DNA from: Clostridiisalibacter paucivorans DSM 22131
GTDB taxonomy: Bacteria; Bacillota; Clostridia; Tissierellales; Clostridiisalibacteraceae
Reading direction: 5' to 3'
DNA: 64,000 nucleotides
NCBI RefSeq assembly: GCF_000620125.1
Contig: NZ_JHVL01000009.1
Coordinates: 1 to 64,000 of the forward strand
Part shown: positions 45,176 to 53,880 of the stretch, piece after piece
How the letters are laid out: each line of letters opens with the position of its first letter
Position numbering within the stretch: position 1 is the stretch's first letter
Program-made: the position numbers and the translations under genes
Notes under the pieces: model-generated
Database searches by the model: none
What the model was told of the DNA's origin: nothing
What the model saw: only the letters and a program-made list of their open reading frames with translations

Positions 45176-45239
45176 ATTTCTATGATTAGACGATTAAAAT
45201 ATGTGCCAATAAATTTGTTTAGCTATATTTTAGGTTGAA

Positions 45240-45314
45240 ATGGAGGAATTTTATAGAAAAAATAGAATAATAAACTATGGAGAATTTGTAGTGCTTACGT
45301 TTCTTAAGGGGTGA
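45240..45314 (+). CDS. possible 24-residue leader ORF
   Basis: ATG 45240, preceded by TAGGTTGAA, opens MEEFYRKNRIINYGEFVVLT then FLKG and stops at 45314, six bases before the hybrid kinase start and overlapping its ribosome site (AAGGGGTGA). It might couple translation to the kinase gene. Too short to be sure; no family recognised. Confidence 0.3.
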   Translation: MEEFYRKNRIINYGEFVVLTFLKG

Positions 45315-45320
45315 GACATA

Positions 45321-47117
45321 ATGGATAATAATTGCATTTGTAATGATTTAGTACAAAATACATCCACATATAAAAAGGGTATATATTGTGGTATAATAAG
45401 TACCGACTCTAACAGTAAAAATTTATATTTCCTTAAAGAGTTTTGTAAAAATGTTTTTGATAATAATGGATGCATGATATTTGAGTATACAAAAATTGAA
45501 TCCTTAGAGACTTTAGAAAAGTTTCTTAAATCTATTGGTTATCAGATTGATATATTAATAGAACAAAAGCATATAATACCTATATTTGTAGAAGATAATT
45601 TTATAAATAATGACAATATAGTAGTTAAAGATATAATTAATATATACAGAAATATCATTAAGGATTTAAAATCTAAAGGAAAAGAAAATATAGTATTGTT
45701 TTGTGTAAGAGAAGGCATATATAGAAAGTATTTATATAATAGTGAAATATATGAATTACATAGAAGTTTGTTAGATTTAACTATAGATGAAGGAATAATG
45801 GCTTTCATAAAATATAATGTACATGGATTTATAAAAGAGATATTTTTAGACTTGTTTTATCTTCACAATGTATTTATATTGGGGGATGATTATAAAATAT
45901 ATACCTATGGAGAAGAAGACTTTGAGAAGATAGAGATATTATTGAAATATATAGTAAAAATACATAATACTAATGAAGAAATGATAAAAGAAAGGGAGAA
46001 GAATCTAAAAGTTGAGAAATTAAAGATGTTGGGAGAACTAGCAGGGGGTATAACCCATGACTTTAATAATATATTGACATCTATATTGGGATTTTCTCAA
46101 TTAGGGCTAAAGAAAACAACAGATATTAAAGCTAGAAGATATCTAGACTTAATATATAAGTCATCATTGGATGGAAAAGATATGGTAAAAAAAATACAGA
46201 CATTGACTATAAAAAAGGGAGAGAGAATAAAAAAGAAGGCTAATTTAAATAAATTGGTTAAAACCGCTATAGATATTTGCAAACCACGATGGAAGAATGA
46301 CTTTGAAAGAAGACATATAGATTTTAAAGTAATTACAGATTTAAAGTCTAAAAATGCTATTATTTGTGTAGAACATGAAATAAGGGAAGTCATATTAAAT
46401 ATAGTATTGAATGCTATTGATGCTATGGAAAAAGGGGGCAAATTATTTATAAATACTTATGATAGCGGCTGTAAAACGTATTTAGAGATAAAGGATACTG
46501 GTATAGGAATGAGAAAGGAACTTATAGATAAGATATTTGAGCCTTTTTACAGTACTAAAGAATGTAAAGGTTCTGGTTTAGGGCTTAGCATAGTTAAGAA
46601 AATAATAGATGAGCACAATGGAGATATAGCGGTTAAAAGCACTCCAGGTTATGGAACTGAGTTCATCATATCCTTTGATTCTTTTAGTGACGATATAGTA
46701 TGTGAAAGTGAACCAATACAAAAATATGGTGAGAAAAGCTTTCGAATATCTAAAGTTTTAGTATTAGATGATAAAAAGTATGTAGCTAAATCCATATCAG
46801 AATTATTGGAATCACTGGGAGTAGAAACAGATATAGAAATTGACAGTAGTAATATTAACAGTATAATAAAAGAGAAGGATTATGATGCTATATTTTGTGA
46901 TTTGGCTATGCCTAATTTCAATGGAATTGAAGTGTCTAAGATTGTAAAAAAACATAATCCCAATACTAAGGTTGTTCTAATGACAGGGTGGACAGGAGAA
47001 ATAGAAGATAGTGAAATAAAAGAAATAGATTATATTCTAGGAAAGCCTTGTACTTTAGAGGATATTAGTTATGCTTTAGAGAAAGTGACTATGGAGGGTT
47101 TAGTTGCTAGTTTATAG
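45321..47117 (+). CDS. hybrid sensor histidine kinase with MEDS-like input domain
   Basis: The 598-residue cytoplasmic protein starts with a domain (about 15-215) whose spacing recalls the MEDS/DcmR sensory fold (GIYCGIISTDSNSKNLYFLK, then CVREGIYRKYLYNSEIYELH). It continues with HisKA (His246 in GGITHDFNNILTSI), an ATPase domain (NAIDAM, DTGIGM, GSGLGLSIVKK) and a C-terminal receiver (phospho-acceptor Asp527 in CDLAMPNFNG, Lys in LGKPCTLED). No output domain is present and no partner gene is adjacent, so it probably feeds a phosphorelay elsewhere. The MEDS call is tentative. Confidence 0.82.
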   Translation: MDNNCICNDLVQNTSTYKKGIYCGIISTDSNSKNLYFLKEFCKNVFDNNGCMIFEYTKIESLETLEKFLKSIGYQIDILIEQKHIIPIFVEDNFINNDNIVVKDIINIYRNIIKDLKSKGKENIVLFCVREGIYRKYLYNSEIYELHRSLLDLTIDEGIMAFIKYNVHGFIKEIFLDLFYLHNVFILGDDYKIYTYGEEDFEKIEILLKYIVKIHNTNEEMIKEREKNLKVEKLKMLGELAGGITHDFNNILTSILGFSQLGLKKTTDIKARRYLDLIYKSSLDGKDMVKKIQTLTIKKGERIKKKANLNKLVKTAIDICKPRWKNDFERRHIDFKVITDLKSKNAIICVEHEIREVILNIVLNAIDAMEKGGKLFINTYDSGCKTYLEIKDTGIGMRKELIDKIFEPFYSTKECKGSGLGLSIVKKIIDEHNGDIAVKSTPGYGTEFIISFDSFSDDIVCESEPIQKYGEKSFRISKVLVLDDKKYVAKSISELLESLGVETDIEIDSSNINSIIKEKDYDAIFCDLAMPNFNGIEVSKIVKKHNPNTKVVLMTGWTGEIEDSEIKEIDYILGKPCTLEDISYALEKVTMEGLVASL

Positions 47118-47165
47118 ATAATATTTCATGAAAATTTCTATGAGCAAATAAAAGGAGATGATTTT

Positions 47166-48329
47166 GTGATAGTAATTAAGGGTGGAAATATACTAACAAT
47201 GGCTGGAGATATTATTGAAAATGGTAGTATATTAATTGAAAATGGAAAGATTAAAGAAGTGGGAAAGAATATAGTAGCACCGTTGGATGCAGAGATAATT
47301 GATGCAGATGGAAAATTAGTATTCCCAGGATTTATTGATGCCCATTGTCATATAGGGTTATTTGAAGACGGCATAGGATTTGAAGGAGAAGATGGTAATG
47401 AAAGGGTAGAACCAGTAACTCCCCATTTACGGGCAATAGATGGCATAAACCCTATGGATGTAACATTTAAAGAGGCATATGAAGGAGGAGTAACTTGTGT
47501 AGCTACAGGTCCTGGCAGTGCAAATGTTATAGGAGGAGAATTTGCTGTAATAAAGACATATGGAAATAGAGTAGACGACATGTTGGTTAAAGCCCCTGTG
47601 GCTATGAAAATTGCCTTTGGAGAAAATCCTAAGAGGGTATATAATGAACAAAAAAAATCTCCAGTTACTAGAATGGCAACCGCTGGGATATTAAGAGAAA
47701 CTTTATTTAAAGCTAAACTTTATATGGAAAAACAGCAGATGGCAGAGGGAGATATAAGTAAGATGCCAGAATATGATATAAAAATGGAATCTATGGCAAA
47801 GGTATTGAGGAAGGAAATACCTCTAAAGGCCCATGCCCATAGAGCAGATGACATACTTACAGCCATAAGGATAGCTAAAGAATTTGATGTGGACATAACA
47901 TTGGACCATTGTACTGAAGGACATTTAATAGTAGATCATTTGATAAAGGAACAAAAGCCTGCTATAATTGGTCCTAGTCTAACCGATAGAAGCAAATATG
48001 AGTTGAGAAATTTAACATTTGAAACTCCAGGAATATTACAGAAAGCAGGAATGAAGATAGCTATTATGACTGATTCACCCGTTATTCCCCAATATTATTT
48101 GCCGTTATGTGCAGGATTAGCTGTGAAATCAGGCATGGACGAAATGGAAGCTTTAAAGGCAATAACAATAAATCCAGCAGAAATTTTAGGCATTGATGAT
48201 AGAGTAGGAAGTATTGAAGTTGGAAAAGATGCTGATATAGTAATAACTGAAGGACATCCGCTAAAAGATGTAAACTTTAAAGTTGTAAAGACTATAATAA
48301 ACGGTAATGTTGTATTAAATAATAATTGA
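47166..48329 (+). CDS. imidazolonepropionase-like amidohydrolase
   Basis: The 387-residue metal-dependent hydrolase has the small beta domain at both ends and the TIM barrel with FPGFIDAHCHIGLFEDG (first metal-binding His pair), the His in KAHAHRADDIL and DHCTEGHLIVDHL, and the Asp in IMTDSPVIP. C-terminal GSIEVGKDADIVITEGHP is typical of the family. Substrates range over imidazolones, ureas and peptides; none can be assigned. The start is GTG 47166 after AAAGGAGATGA. It lies 48 bases after the kinase gene, so it may share its transcript. Confidence 0.85.
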   Translation: MIVIKGGNILTMAGDIIENGSILIENGKIKEVGKNIVAPLDAEIIDADGKLVFPGFIDAHCHIGLFEDGIGFEGEDGNERVEPVTPHLRAIDGINPMDVTFKEAYEGGVTCVATGPGSANVIGGEFAVIKTYGNRVDDMLVKAPVAMKIAFGENPKRVYNEQKKSPVTRMATAGILRETLFKAKLYMEKQQMAEGDISKMPEYDIKMESMAKVLRKEIPLKAHAHRADDILTAIRIAKEFDVDITLDHCTEGHLIVDHLIKEQKPAIIGPSLTDRSKYELRNLTFETPGILQKAGMKIAIMTDSPVIPQYYLPLCAGLAVKSGMDEMEALKAITINPAEILGIDDRVGSIEVGKDADIVITEGHPLKDVNFKVVKTIINGNVVLNNN

Positions 48330-48359
48330 TAAAAGGATAACAAAAATATTTAAAAATTA

Positions 48360-48388
48360 TTGACATATGTCATATTATATGCAATAAT
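48360..48388 (+). promoter_or_regulatory. vegetative promoter of the ribU transcript
   Basis: TTGACA (48360-48365), 17 bases, then AATAAT (48383-48388) lies about 30 bases upstream of the FMN riboswitch. Confidence 0.7.
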
Positions 48389-48418
48389 AAAGGTGTAAAA
48401 TAATAAAATATGAAGCCT

Positions 48419-48531
48419 AATCTTCAGGGCAGGGTTGAATTCCCGACCGGCGGTTAAAGCCCGCGAACTCTTAAAGGAGTTGACTTGGTGTAAGTCCAAG
48501 GCCGACAGTATAGTCTGGATGGAAGAAGGTT
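48419..48531 (+). promoter_or_regulatory. FMN riboswitch (RFN element)
   Basis: The conserved FMN aptamer is plain: TCTTCAGGGCAGGG, then TTCCCGACCGGCGGT, AAGCCCGCGA, a variable arm, TTGGTGTAAGTCCAAGGCCG ACAGT and TGGATGGAAGAAGG. FMN binding is expected to favour the terminator at 48575-48604 and stop ribU transcription. Confidence 0.97.
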
Positions 48532-48574
48532 AGTATAGTGCTGGTTTCTAATGCCAGTTTATATACGATATGAG

Positions 48575-48604
48575 CCCTTGAAGAAGTTTCTTCAAGGGTT
48601 TTTT
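48575..48604 (+). terminator. riboswitch expression-platform terminator
   Basis: CCCTTGAAGAA (48575-48585), loop GT, TTCTTCAAGGG (48588-48598), then six T residues, placed between the FMN aptamer and ribU. Confidence 0.93.
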
Positions 48605-48652
48605 GATATATACTAACTCTGAAGGTTTCAGGCACGAATGGAGGTATATATT

Positions 48653-49255
48653 ATGTTAACATTAAGAGAAAAATTGACCACAAGAATGCTCACAAAAACA
48701 GCAGTTTTATCAGTAATAGCTTTTTTAGTTATGTATATAGAAGTACCCCTTTGGTTTGCACCACCGTTTTTAAAAATAGATTTAAGTGATATACCAGCAC
48801 TTATAGGTGCATTTGCATTGGGCCCAATGGCTGGAGTTGTAATAGAGATGTTAAAGAATATATTGCATATGGCTATAAAGGGAACAGTAACTATGGGGGT
48901 TGGAGAACTGGCAAACTTTGTAGTAGGCAGTGCCTTTGTATATACAGCTGCTTTGGTATATTATAGAAAGAAAAGTTTTAAAACAGCAATTATTGGAATG
49001 ATTTTAGGGACTTTAGTAATGACAGGAATTGCAGCAATAGCAAACTATTATGTACTTATTCCTTTTTATGCTAAGCTATTTGGAGCTCCTATAGAGGCGT
49101 ATGTAGAAATGGGAGCAGCTGTTAATAAATTTGTAGCAGATTTTAAGACATTTATACTATTTGTAATAATACCTTTTAACCTATTTAAAGGTGTTATGAT
49201 GTCTGTAATAACAATACCACTATATAAGAAGATATCACATATACTTCATAGATAA
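48653..49255 (+). CDS. ribU: riboflavin ECF transporter substrate-binding subunit RibU
   Basis: RibU is the membrane S component that binds riboflavin and docks to the shared EcfAAT energising module, encoded elsewhere. The 200-residue protein has about six membrane helices (first at TAVLSVIAFLVMYIEVPLWF) and the family stretch LKIDLSDIPALIGAFALGPM. The start is ATG 48653 after GGAGGT; the ATG at 48638 lies on that site. Control by the FMN riboswitch immediately upstream confirms the vitamin B2 role. Confidence 0.95.
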   Translation: MLTLREKLTTRMLTKTAVLSVIAFLVMYIEVPLWFAPPFLKIDLSDIPALIGAFALGPMAGVVIEMLKNILHMAIKGTVTMGVGELANFVVGSAFVYTAALVYYRKKSFKTAIIGMILGTLVMTGIAAIANYYVLIPFYAKLFGAPIEAYVEMGAAVNKFVADFKTFILFVIIPFNLFKGVMMSVITIPLYKKISHILHR

Positions 49256-49318
49256 ATGCCATAAAGGGTGCATTATAGACTGTTGAGAGACATAAAATTA
49301 TGATAAAGATATAAAAAA

Positions 49319-49377
49319 GTTAGTAGCTGATGGTAGAAATCCTGTGGATTTCATCATTAAACTACTAACTTTTTTTA
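49319..49377 (+). terminator. TTAGTAGT-family repeat acting as terminator after ribU
   Basis: GTTAGTAG (49319-49326) pairs with CTACTAAC (49362-49369), with an inner GAAATCC-TGT-GGATTTC hairpin (49336-49352), followed by seven or more T residues. This copy has all the parts of a rho-independent terminator. Confidence 0.8.
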
Positions 49378-49421
49378 CAAAATTAGTGACTGTTTTTATG
49401 CCTTTGTTATTATTCTGAAAT

Positions 49422-49440
49422 GCCCTAAGGGGCGTTTTTT
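49422..49440 (+). terminator. short GC hairpin with U tract
   Basis: GCCC (49422-49425), TAAG, GGGC (49430-49433), then GTTTTTT. A second stop signal in the spacer 49256-49528, which otherwise holds nothing I recognise. Confidence 0.55.
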
Positions 49441-49528
49441 ATATGAAAAGATATCATTAATTGTAAATTTTAGTACAAAATAATATAATAGTTAAGTAGT
49501 AATCCGTATTGTAGAAAGGAAGAATAAT

Positions 49529-49990
49529 ATGATTAATATAATTAGTGATAGTGTAGATAAAACAGAGAATTTGGGATATGAATTGGGTAAGTCTTTGAGT
49601 AGAGGAGATGTGGTATGTCTTATGGGAGATCTAGGCGCAGGTAAAACTACTATTACTCAGAGTATTTGTAGAGGATTAGAAGTAGATGATTATGTAACCA
49701 GTCCCACATTTACTATAGTTAATGAATATATAGGTAGATGGGATGTATATCATTTTGATGTATATAGGATAGAAGATGAAGAAGAGATGTATGATATAGG
49801 GTATGATGAGTATATATATGGAGATGGAGTTAGTATAATAGAATGGGCAGATAAGATTAGAGATATACTACCTAAAGAGAGGATAGAGATAAATATAGAG
49901 AGAATATCGGATAATAAAAGAAAAATAATTATAAATCCTATAGGTGAAAAATATGAAAAGATGATTGAGAATATTTTAAATAATAATTAA
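49529..49990 (+). CDS. tsaE: tRNA threonylcarbamoyladenosine biosynthesis ATPase TsaE
   Basis: TsaE is the ATPase of the TsaBDE complex that makes t6A at position 37 of ANN-decoding tRNAs. The 153-residue protein has Walker A GDLGAGKTTITQS (about residues 32-44), SPTFTIVNEY, the HFDVYRIEDEEE motif and EWADKI. It leads the unit tsaE-tsaB-rimI (21-base gap to tsaB). The start follows GAAAGGAAG. Confidence 0.96.
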   Translation: MINIISDSVDKTENLGYELGKSLSRGDVVCLMGDLGAGKTTITQSICRGLEVDDYVTSPTFTIVNEYIGRWDVYHFDVYRIEDEEEMYDIGYDEYIYGDGVSIIEWADKIRDILPKERIEINIERISDNKRKIIINPIGEKYEKMIENILNNN

Positions 49991-50010
49991 AAGGATGAGG
50001 AGGAACACAA

Positions 50011-50730
50011 ATGAAGATTTTTGCCATAGATACATCTAGTATAGTAGCTACATGTGCTGTAATGGATGATGAAAAATTGATAGGGGAGTATACAATTAAT
50101 CATAAAAGAACACATTCTCAAAAGTTAATGCCTATGATAAAGGAGCTTATGGAGAGTTGTGAGCTTAAGATTGATGATATAGATGTATTTGCTGCATCGG
50201 TAGGTCCTGGATCATTTACAGGACTTAGAATAGGCATAGCTACAATAAAGGCATTGGCCCATACTGTCGATAAGCCTGTGGTTGGAGTTCCAACTATCGA
50301 TGCATTGGCATATAATATTCCCTATTTTGATGGACTTATTGTACCTATAATGGATGCTAGAAGAAATAGGGTATATACAGGCATTTATCATTGGGAAAGG
50401 AACAAATTTATAATAGATAAAAATCAAGATGTATTAGAAATAGATGAGTTGATAGATATACTCAAAAAGAGAAAAGAATTTATAATACTAAGTGGAGATG
50501 CAGTACATATTTATAGAGATAAAATAATTGAAGTATTAGGTCAAAAAGTAATTTTTGCACCTAAACATTTAAATATGCCAAGGTCTTCTTCAGTGGCAGA
50601 ATTGGCTATGGAAAAATATAGACAAGGAGAGTATCAAAGTTTTTATGATCTTGTGCCAGAATATCTGAGAAAATCTCAAGCGGAAAGAGAATATGATAAA
50701 AAGAATTCTTTAGGTGAGTGTAATGGATAA
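50011..50730 (+). CDS. tsaB: tRNA threonylcarbamoyladenosine biosynthesis protein TsaB
   Basis: TsaB is the ASKHA-fold partner of TsaD in t6A synthesis. The 239-residue protein starts MKIFAIDTSSIVATCAVMDD, with AASVGPGSFTGLRIGIATIK (about 63-82) and PIMDARRNRVYTGIY. The start follows GGAGGA. Its last eight bases overlap rimI's start, as is usual. Confidence 0.96.
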   Translation: MKIFAIDTSSIVATCAVMDDEKLIGEYTINHKRTHSQKLMPMIKELMESCELKIDDIDVFAASVGPGSFTGLRIGIATIKALAHTVDKPVVGVPTIDALAYNIPYFDGLIVPIMDARRNRVYTGIYHWERNKFIIDKNQDVLEIDELIDILKKRKEFIILSGDAVHIYRDKIIEVLGQKVIFAPKHLNMPRSSSVAELAMEKYRQGEYQSFYDLVPEYLRKSQAEREYDKKNSLGECNG

Positions 50731-51175
50731 TGTAGTAGTAAGAAATATGACTTTAGCAGATATTGATCAGGTATTAGAAATAGAAAAAGAGTGTTTTTCT
50801 ATTCCGTGGTCTAAGGAATCCTTTATAACTGAGGTTGAAAAAAATATATTGGCTGAATATATTGTAGTAGAAATAGCAAATAAAGTAGTAGGATATGGTG
50901 GGATATGGTTGATAATGGACGAAGGTCATATAACTAATATAGGAGTGTCTAAGTCTCATAGGGGATATAGAGTAGGTAGTATAATCCTTGAGAAGATAAT
51001 AGATATATGCAAAGAAAAGGGCATACCTAGAATTACATTGGAAGTAAGGGAACATAATTATGTGGCACAAGGATTATATGAAAAATATGATTTTAAGGTT
51101 TTTGGTATAAGGCCTAATTATTACTCTGATAATAATGAAAATGCACTTATAATGTGGAAAAACATAGAGAAATAA
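50723..51175 (+). CDS. rimI: ribosomal-protein-alanine N-acetyltransferase RimI
   Basis: RimI acetylates the N-terminus of ribosomal protein S18 in E. coli. The 150-residue GNAT protein (MDNVVVRNMTLADIDQVLEI) has IGVSKSHRGYRVGSIILEKI (acetyl-CoA-binding Q/RxxGxG/A-like loop) and EVREHNYVAQGLYEKYDFKV. The start is ATG 50723 after TAGGTGAG, overlapping tsaB; a GTG at 50714 is in frame. The usual next gene, tsaD, lies 5.9 kb away. Confidence 0.92.
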   Translation: MDNVVVRNMTLADIDQVLEIEKECFSIPWSKESFITEVEKNILAEYIVVEIANKVVGYGGIWLIMDEGHITNIGVSKSHRGYRVGSIILEKIIDICKEKGIPRITLEVREHNYVAQGLYEKYDFKVFGIRPNYYSDNNENALIMWKNIEK

Positions 51176-51262
51176 ATGACATTAATGCCCAAATTTGAAA
51201 CAATCCTGGGATTATGATATAATATATATATGGAAAAAAATTGAAAACAAGGAGTGTGATGC

Positions 51263-51808
51263 ATGGAAACAACATTAGAAGAAGTAGCGTCGTTACCAAA
51301 AAAAATATTAGGGAATTTAGATGGTGTAGGAAATTTAAATGTATATGCTGTTCAAGACTTCAATCTCAAACTGTTAAATAGGATTGTAAATTTTGGATTA
51401 GATATCTTTGGAGAAGCTGGCATGGATGAATGGGGACTGGTGCCACAAATAAGCCACGGCAATGTATTTATAATTAAAGAGGAGAATGAAAAATATATTG
51501 GTGGATTGGCCATATTCATGAGAGATTGGGAAGAAAAAGACAAATGCTATCTGTATGATTTAGCTATAAGAGAAGAATTTCAGGGAAATAGCTTAGGATA
51601 TCATTTTTTGAAGATAATATGCGAAGAACTGAAAGAACATGGATTTGAATATATAACACTGACTGTAGATGTGGACAATGATCCAGCCATAAGGCTTTAC
51701 AGAGACAAATTAGGTTTTGAGATAGTTGCTGAAAAGGAAGATTATTATGGTAAAGACGAACACAGGTATATAATGGAACTTGACATAAATAAAGTTTTAA
51801 ATTCATAG
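51263..51808 (+). CDS. GNAT-family acetyltransferase
   Basis: The 181-residue protein has an N-terminal extension (about 1-70) and a GNAT fold: YIGGLAIFMRDWEEKDKCYL, then DLAIREEFQGNSLGYHFLKI (acetyl-CoA loop) and LTVDVDNDPAIRLYRDKLGF. The acceptor is unknown. It follows rimI by 87 bases with AAGGAGTG before the ATG. It is not an obvious paralog of rimI beyond the shared fold. A perfect palindromic terminator follows. Confidence 0.85.
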   Translation: METTLEEVASLPKKILGNLDGVGNLNVYAVQDFNLKLLNRIVNFGLDIFGEAGMDEWGLVPQISHGNVFIIKEENEKYIGGLAIFMRDWEEKDKCYLYDLAIREEFQGNSLGYHFLKIICEELKEHGFEYITLTVDVDNDPAIRLYRDKLGFEIVAEKEDYYGKDEHRYIMELDINKVLNS

Positions 51809-51844
51809 CATAAAGAGTAGTGGGATATCCCACTACTCTTTATG
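51809..51844. terminator. 36-bp perfect palindrome terminator
   Basis: 51809-51826 is the reverse complement of 51827-51844 (arm CATAAAGAGTAGTGGGAT), followed by TTTT. It separates the tsa-side genes from the YfcC module. Confidence 0.9.
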
Positions 51845-51868
51845 TTTTGGTGTATATATAAAATATAA

Positions 51869-51931
51869 TTGAATTATCAGAAATTTATGATATAATAAGT
51901 ACATGATATGTTCATATGTTTAAACATAATA
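51869..51931 (+). promoter_or_regulatory. promoter and operator 1 of the first YfcC gene
   Basis: TTGAAT (51869-51874), 16 bases, TATAAT (51891-51896), then ATATGTTCATATGTTTAAACATAATA (in parts 51906-51931) containing the palindrome ATGTTTAAACAT. The operator-like word recurs at 53704, 53770 and 53881 and would lie just downstream of the transcription start, a repressor position. Confidence 0.6.
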
Positions 51932-51954
51932 AAATGTACTTTGGAGGAATACTT

Positions 51955-53334
51955 ATGAAAGGAAAAATTCCCAACTCATATGTACTACTATTTTTTATAA
52001 TTATAATTCTAGGATTAGCATCTTATGTAATTCCTGCTGGTAATTTTGCTAGACAAATAGATGTAGATACAGGAATAAGTTATGTGATACCAGATAGTTA
52101 TAGACTTGTGGAAAGAACCCCCGTATCTATTTTTGATTTGTTTAAGGCAATTCCTGATGGTATGATACAGGCAGGGGATATTATTATATTTGTATTGATA
52201 ACAGGAGGTAGCTTTGGGATAATACAAGCTACAGGTACTATAAATGCAATTATTAGCAATGTAGTTAAAAAATATGTAGGTAAAGAGAAAAAAGTAATTC
52301 CCATAGTTATGATTATATTTTCTATAGCTGGAGCAGTTTTTGGTACAGCAGAAGAGGCATTACCATTATATCCAATGTTGGTAGCCTTATCGTTGGCATT
52401 AGGATTTGATAGAATGACAGGGGTGGCTATGGGCTTATTAGGGGCTGGGGCTGGATTTGTTGCAGGATTTTTGAATCCATTCACGACTGGAATAGCTCAA
52501 GGGGTGTCGGAGTTACCACTGTTTTCAGGCATGTTTTTAAGGGGAATAGCTTATGTGATATTCTTATCAACAGCAATAATCTTTGTATATAATCATGCTA
52601 ATAGTCTAAGGAATAATGAGTGTTTAGACAATCCCAATGAAATAGGTTATAGTAGTGATTTTAATTTTAACAAGATACCTTCTATTTCAAGAAAGCATAT
52701 AAAAGTAATATGTGTATTAATTTTATCTTTTGTTTTTTTATCTATTGGTATAATAAAGATGAAATTTCACATATTAGAAATATCTACTACTTTTTTAATA
52801 ATGGGTTTATTATGTGGTATAGTTGGAGGAATAAATTCTGGAAGATTAGTAAGTGAATTTATGAAGGGAGCTTCAAATCTTATATATGGTGCGTTAATAA
52901 TAGGAGTTGCCAAAGGTGTAATGGTAGTAATGGAATATGGTAATATAATGGACACTGTTATATATCAATTGTCTAAAATAGTAATGGGGGTATCTCCAGT
53001 AATTAATGCAATATCTATGTTTATTGTACAAAGCATAATAAACTTATTTATATCTTCGGGTAGTGGACAGGCAGCTGTAACTATGCCTATAATGAAGACA
53101 TTGGCAGATATGTCAGGAATAAGTAGGCAGACAGCGGTCTTAGCTTTTCAATTTGGAGATGGATTTTCTAATATAATAAGTCCTACGTCAGGTTATTTTA
53201 TGGCTGCATTGGCTATTGCGAGAGTAGATTGGAGGAAATGGGCCAAGTGGTCATGGCCGTTATTTATAATATGGTGTATAGAGGGATGTGTTATTATATC
53301 CATAGCTGTTGCAATAAAATATGGACCTTTCTAA
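51955..53334 (+). CDS. YfcC-family membrane transporter (copy 1)
   Basis: The 459-residue integral membrane protein has about 11-12 helices and belongs to the YfcC/ArcD-like C4-dicarboxylate-type family, annotated as putative basic amino acid or peptide antiporters. Family words: PNSYVLLFFIIIILGLASYV, EEALPLYPMLVALSLALGFD, NPFTTGIAQGVSELPLFSG, SSGSGQAAVTMPIMKTLADM and AFQFGDGFSNIISPTSGYF. The start is ATG 51955 after TTGGAGGAA. It closely resembles the second copy at 55135-56523, implying duplication around the ArsR and M20 genes. Confidence 0.88.
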   Translation: MKGKIPNSYVLLFFIIIILGLASYVIPAGNFARQIDVDTGISYVIPDSYRLVERTPVSIFDLFKAIPDGMIQAGDIIIFVLITGGSFGIIQATGTINAIISNVVKKYVGKEKKVIPIVMIIFSIAGAVFGTAEEALPLYPMLVALSLALGFDRMTGVAMGLLGAGAGFVAGFLNPFTTGIAQGVSELPLFSGMFLRGIAYVIFLSTAIIFVYNHANSLRNNECLDNPNEIGYSSDFNFNKIPSISRKHIKVICVLILSFVFLSIGIIKMKFHILEISTTFLIMGLLCGIVGGINSGRLVSEFMKGASNLIYGALIIGVAKGVMVVMEYGNIMDTVIYQLSKIVMGVSPVINAISMFIVQSIINLFISSGSGQAAVTMPIMKTLADMSGISRQTAVLAFQFGDGFSNIISPTSGYFMAALAIARVDWRKWAKWSWPLFIIWCIEGCVIISIAVAIKYGPF

Positions 53335-53374
53335 ATTTATTGGAATATTTAACATATAGATAGTAGGTGTTTTT

Positions 53375-53668
53375 ATGGCAGGAATTAATCAATATAATAT
53401 AGATATAGAGGTATTAAAGGCGTTAGCTGATGAGACTAGATTGGAGATTTTAGAAATGTTAGGTAGTAAAGAAATGAATGTAAATGAAATTGCATCTAAC
53501 AGTAGTGTATCTAGACCTACAATTTCTCATCATTTACAAATATTAAAGCGGGCAGGGGTTTTAATATCTAGAAAAGAAGGTAAAGAAGTATATTACTCTG
53601 TAAATATGTATACACTGACTTCTTTATCTGAATCTTTACTTGAATTTGTAAGCTTCGGCTCATTTTAA
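53375..53668 (+). CDS. ArsR-family winged-helix repressor
   Basis: The 97-residue protein shows the family pattern: LKALADETRLEILEMLGSKE (about 14-33), the recognition helix SSVSRPTISHHLQILKRAGV (about 43-62) and the wing ISRKEGKEVYYSVN. No CxC metal site typical of ArsR or SmtB is present, so the inducer is probably not a metal by that site. It lies between the two YfcC genes and among four similar palindromes, the likely operators. Confidence 0.9.
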   Translation: MAGINQYNIDIEVLKALADETRLEILEMLGSKEMNVNEIASNSSVSRPTISHHLQILKRAGVLISRKEGKEVYYSVNMYTLTSLSESLLEFVSFGSF

Positions 53669-53703
53669 AATCGTTTATTTTTTAATTTGATATAGTTCAA
53701 AGA

Positions 53704-53735
53704 ATATGTTTATGTTTTTAAACATATAAACATAT
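53704..53735. promoter_or_regulatory. operator-like palindrome 2
   Basis: ATATGTTTAT (53704-53713) pairs with ATAAACATAT (53726-53735), with GTTT/AAAC inside. A GATGCA/TGCATC hairpin (53742-53760) follows and may terminate the ArsR gene. Confidence 0.6.
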
Positions 53736-53769
53736 TTAGATGATGCATTATTAGTGCATCTTAATTTTA

Positions 53770-53805
53770 AGGTTTATATGTTTATGATTTTAAACATATA
53801 AACCT
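53770..53805. promoter_or_regulatory. operator-like palindrome 3
   Basis: AGGTTTATATGTTTA (53770-53784) and TAAACATATAAACCT (53791-53805) are perfect inverted repeats around six bases. They share TATATGTTTA with palindrome 4. Confidence 0.65.
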
Positions 53806-53822
53806 ATTTTGGAGGTGTTAAT

Positions 53823-53843
53823 ATGAAGAGTAAATTTCCATGA
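53823..53843 (+). pseudogene. six-codon ORF, possible decayed YfcC start
   Basis: TTGGAGGTG, then ATG AAG AGT AAA TTT CCA TGA gives MKSKFP and a stop. Copies 1 and 2 of YfcC begin MKGKIP and MKKIKIP after a similar site. It may be a leader peptide or the remnant of a third copy. Confidence 0.35.
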
Positions 53844-53880
53844 TATTTAATCAATAACGAATCTATATATTTTTACAATA

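Noticed and set aside
49422-49440. GC hairpin as a preQ1 or other small riboswitch
   Set aside because: No aptamer consensus is visible; a short stem with a U tract is better read as a terminator.
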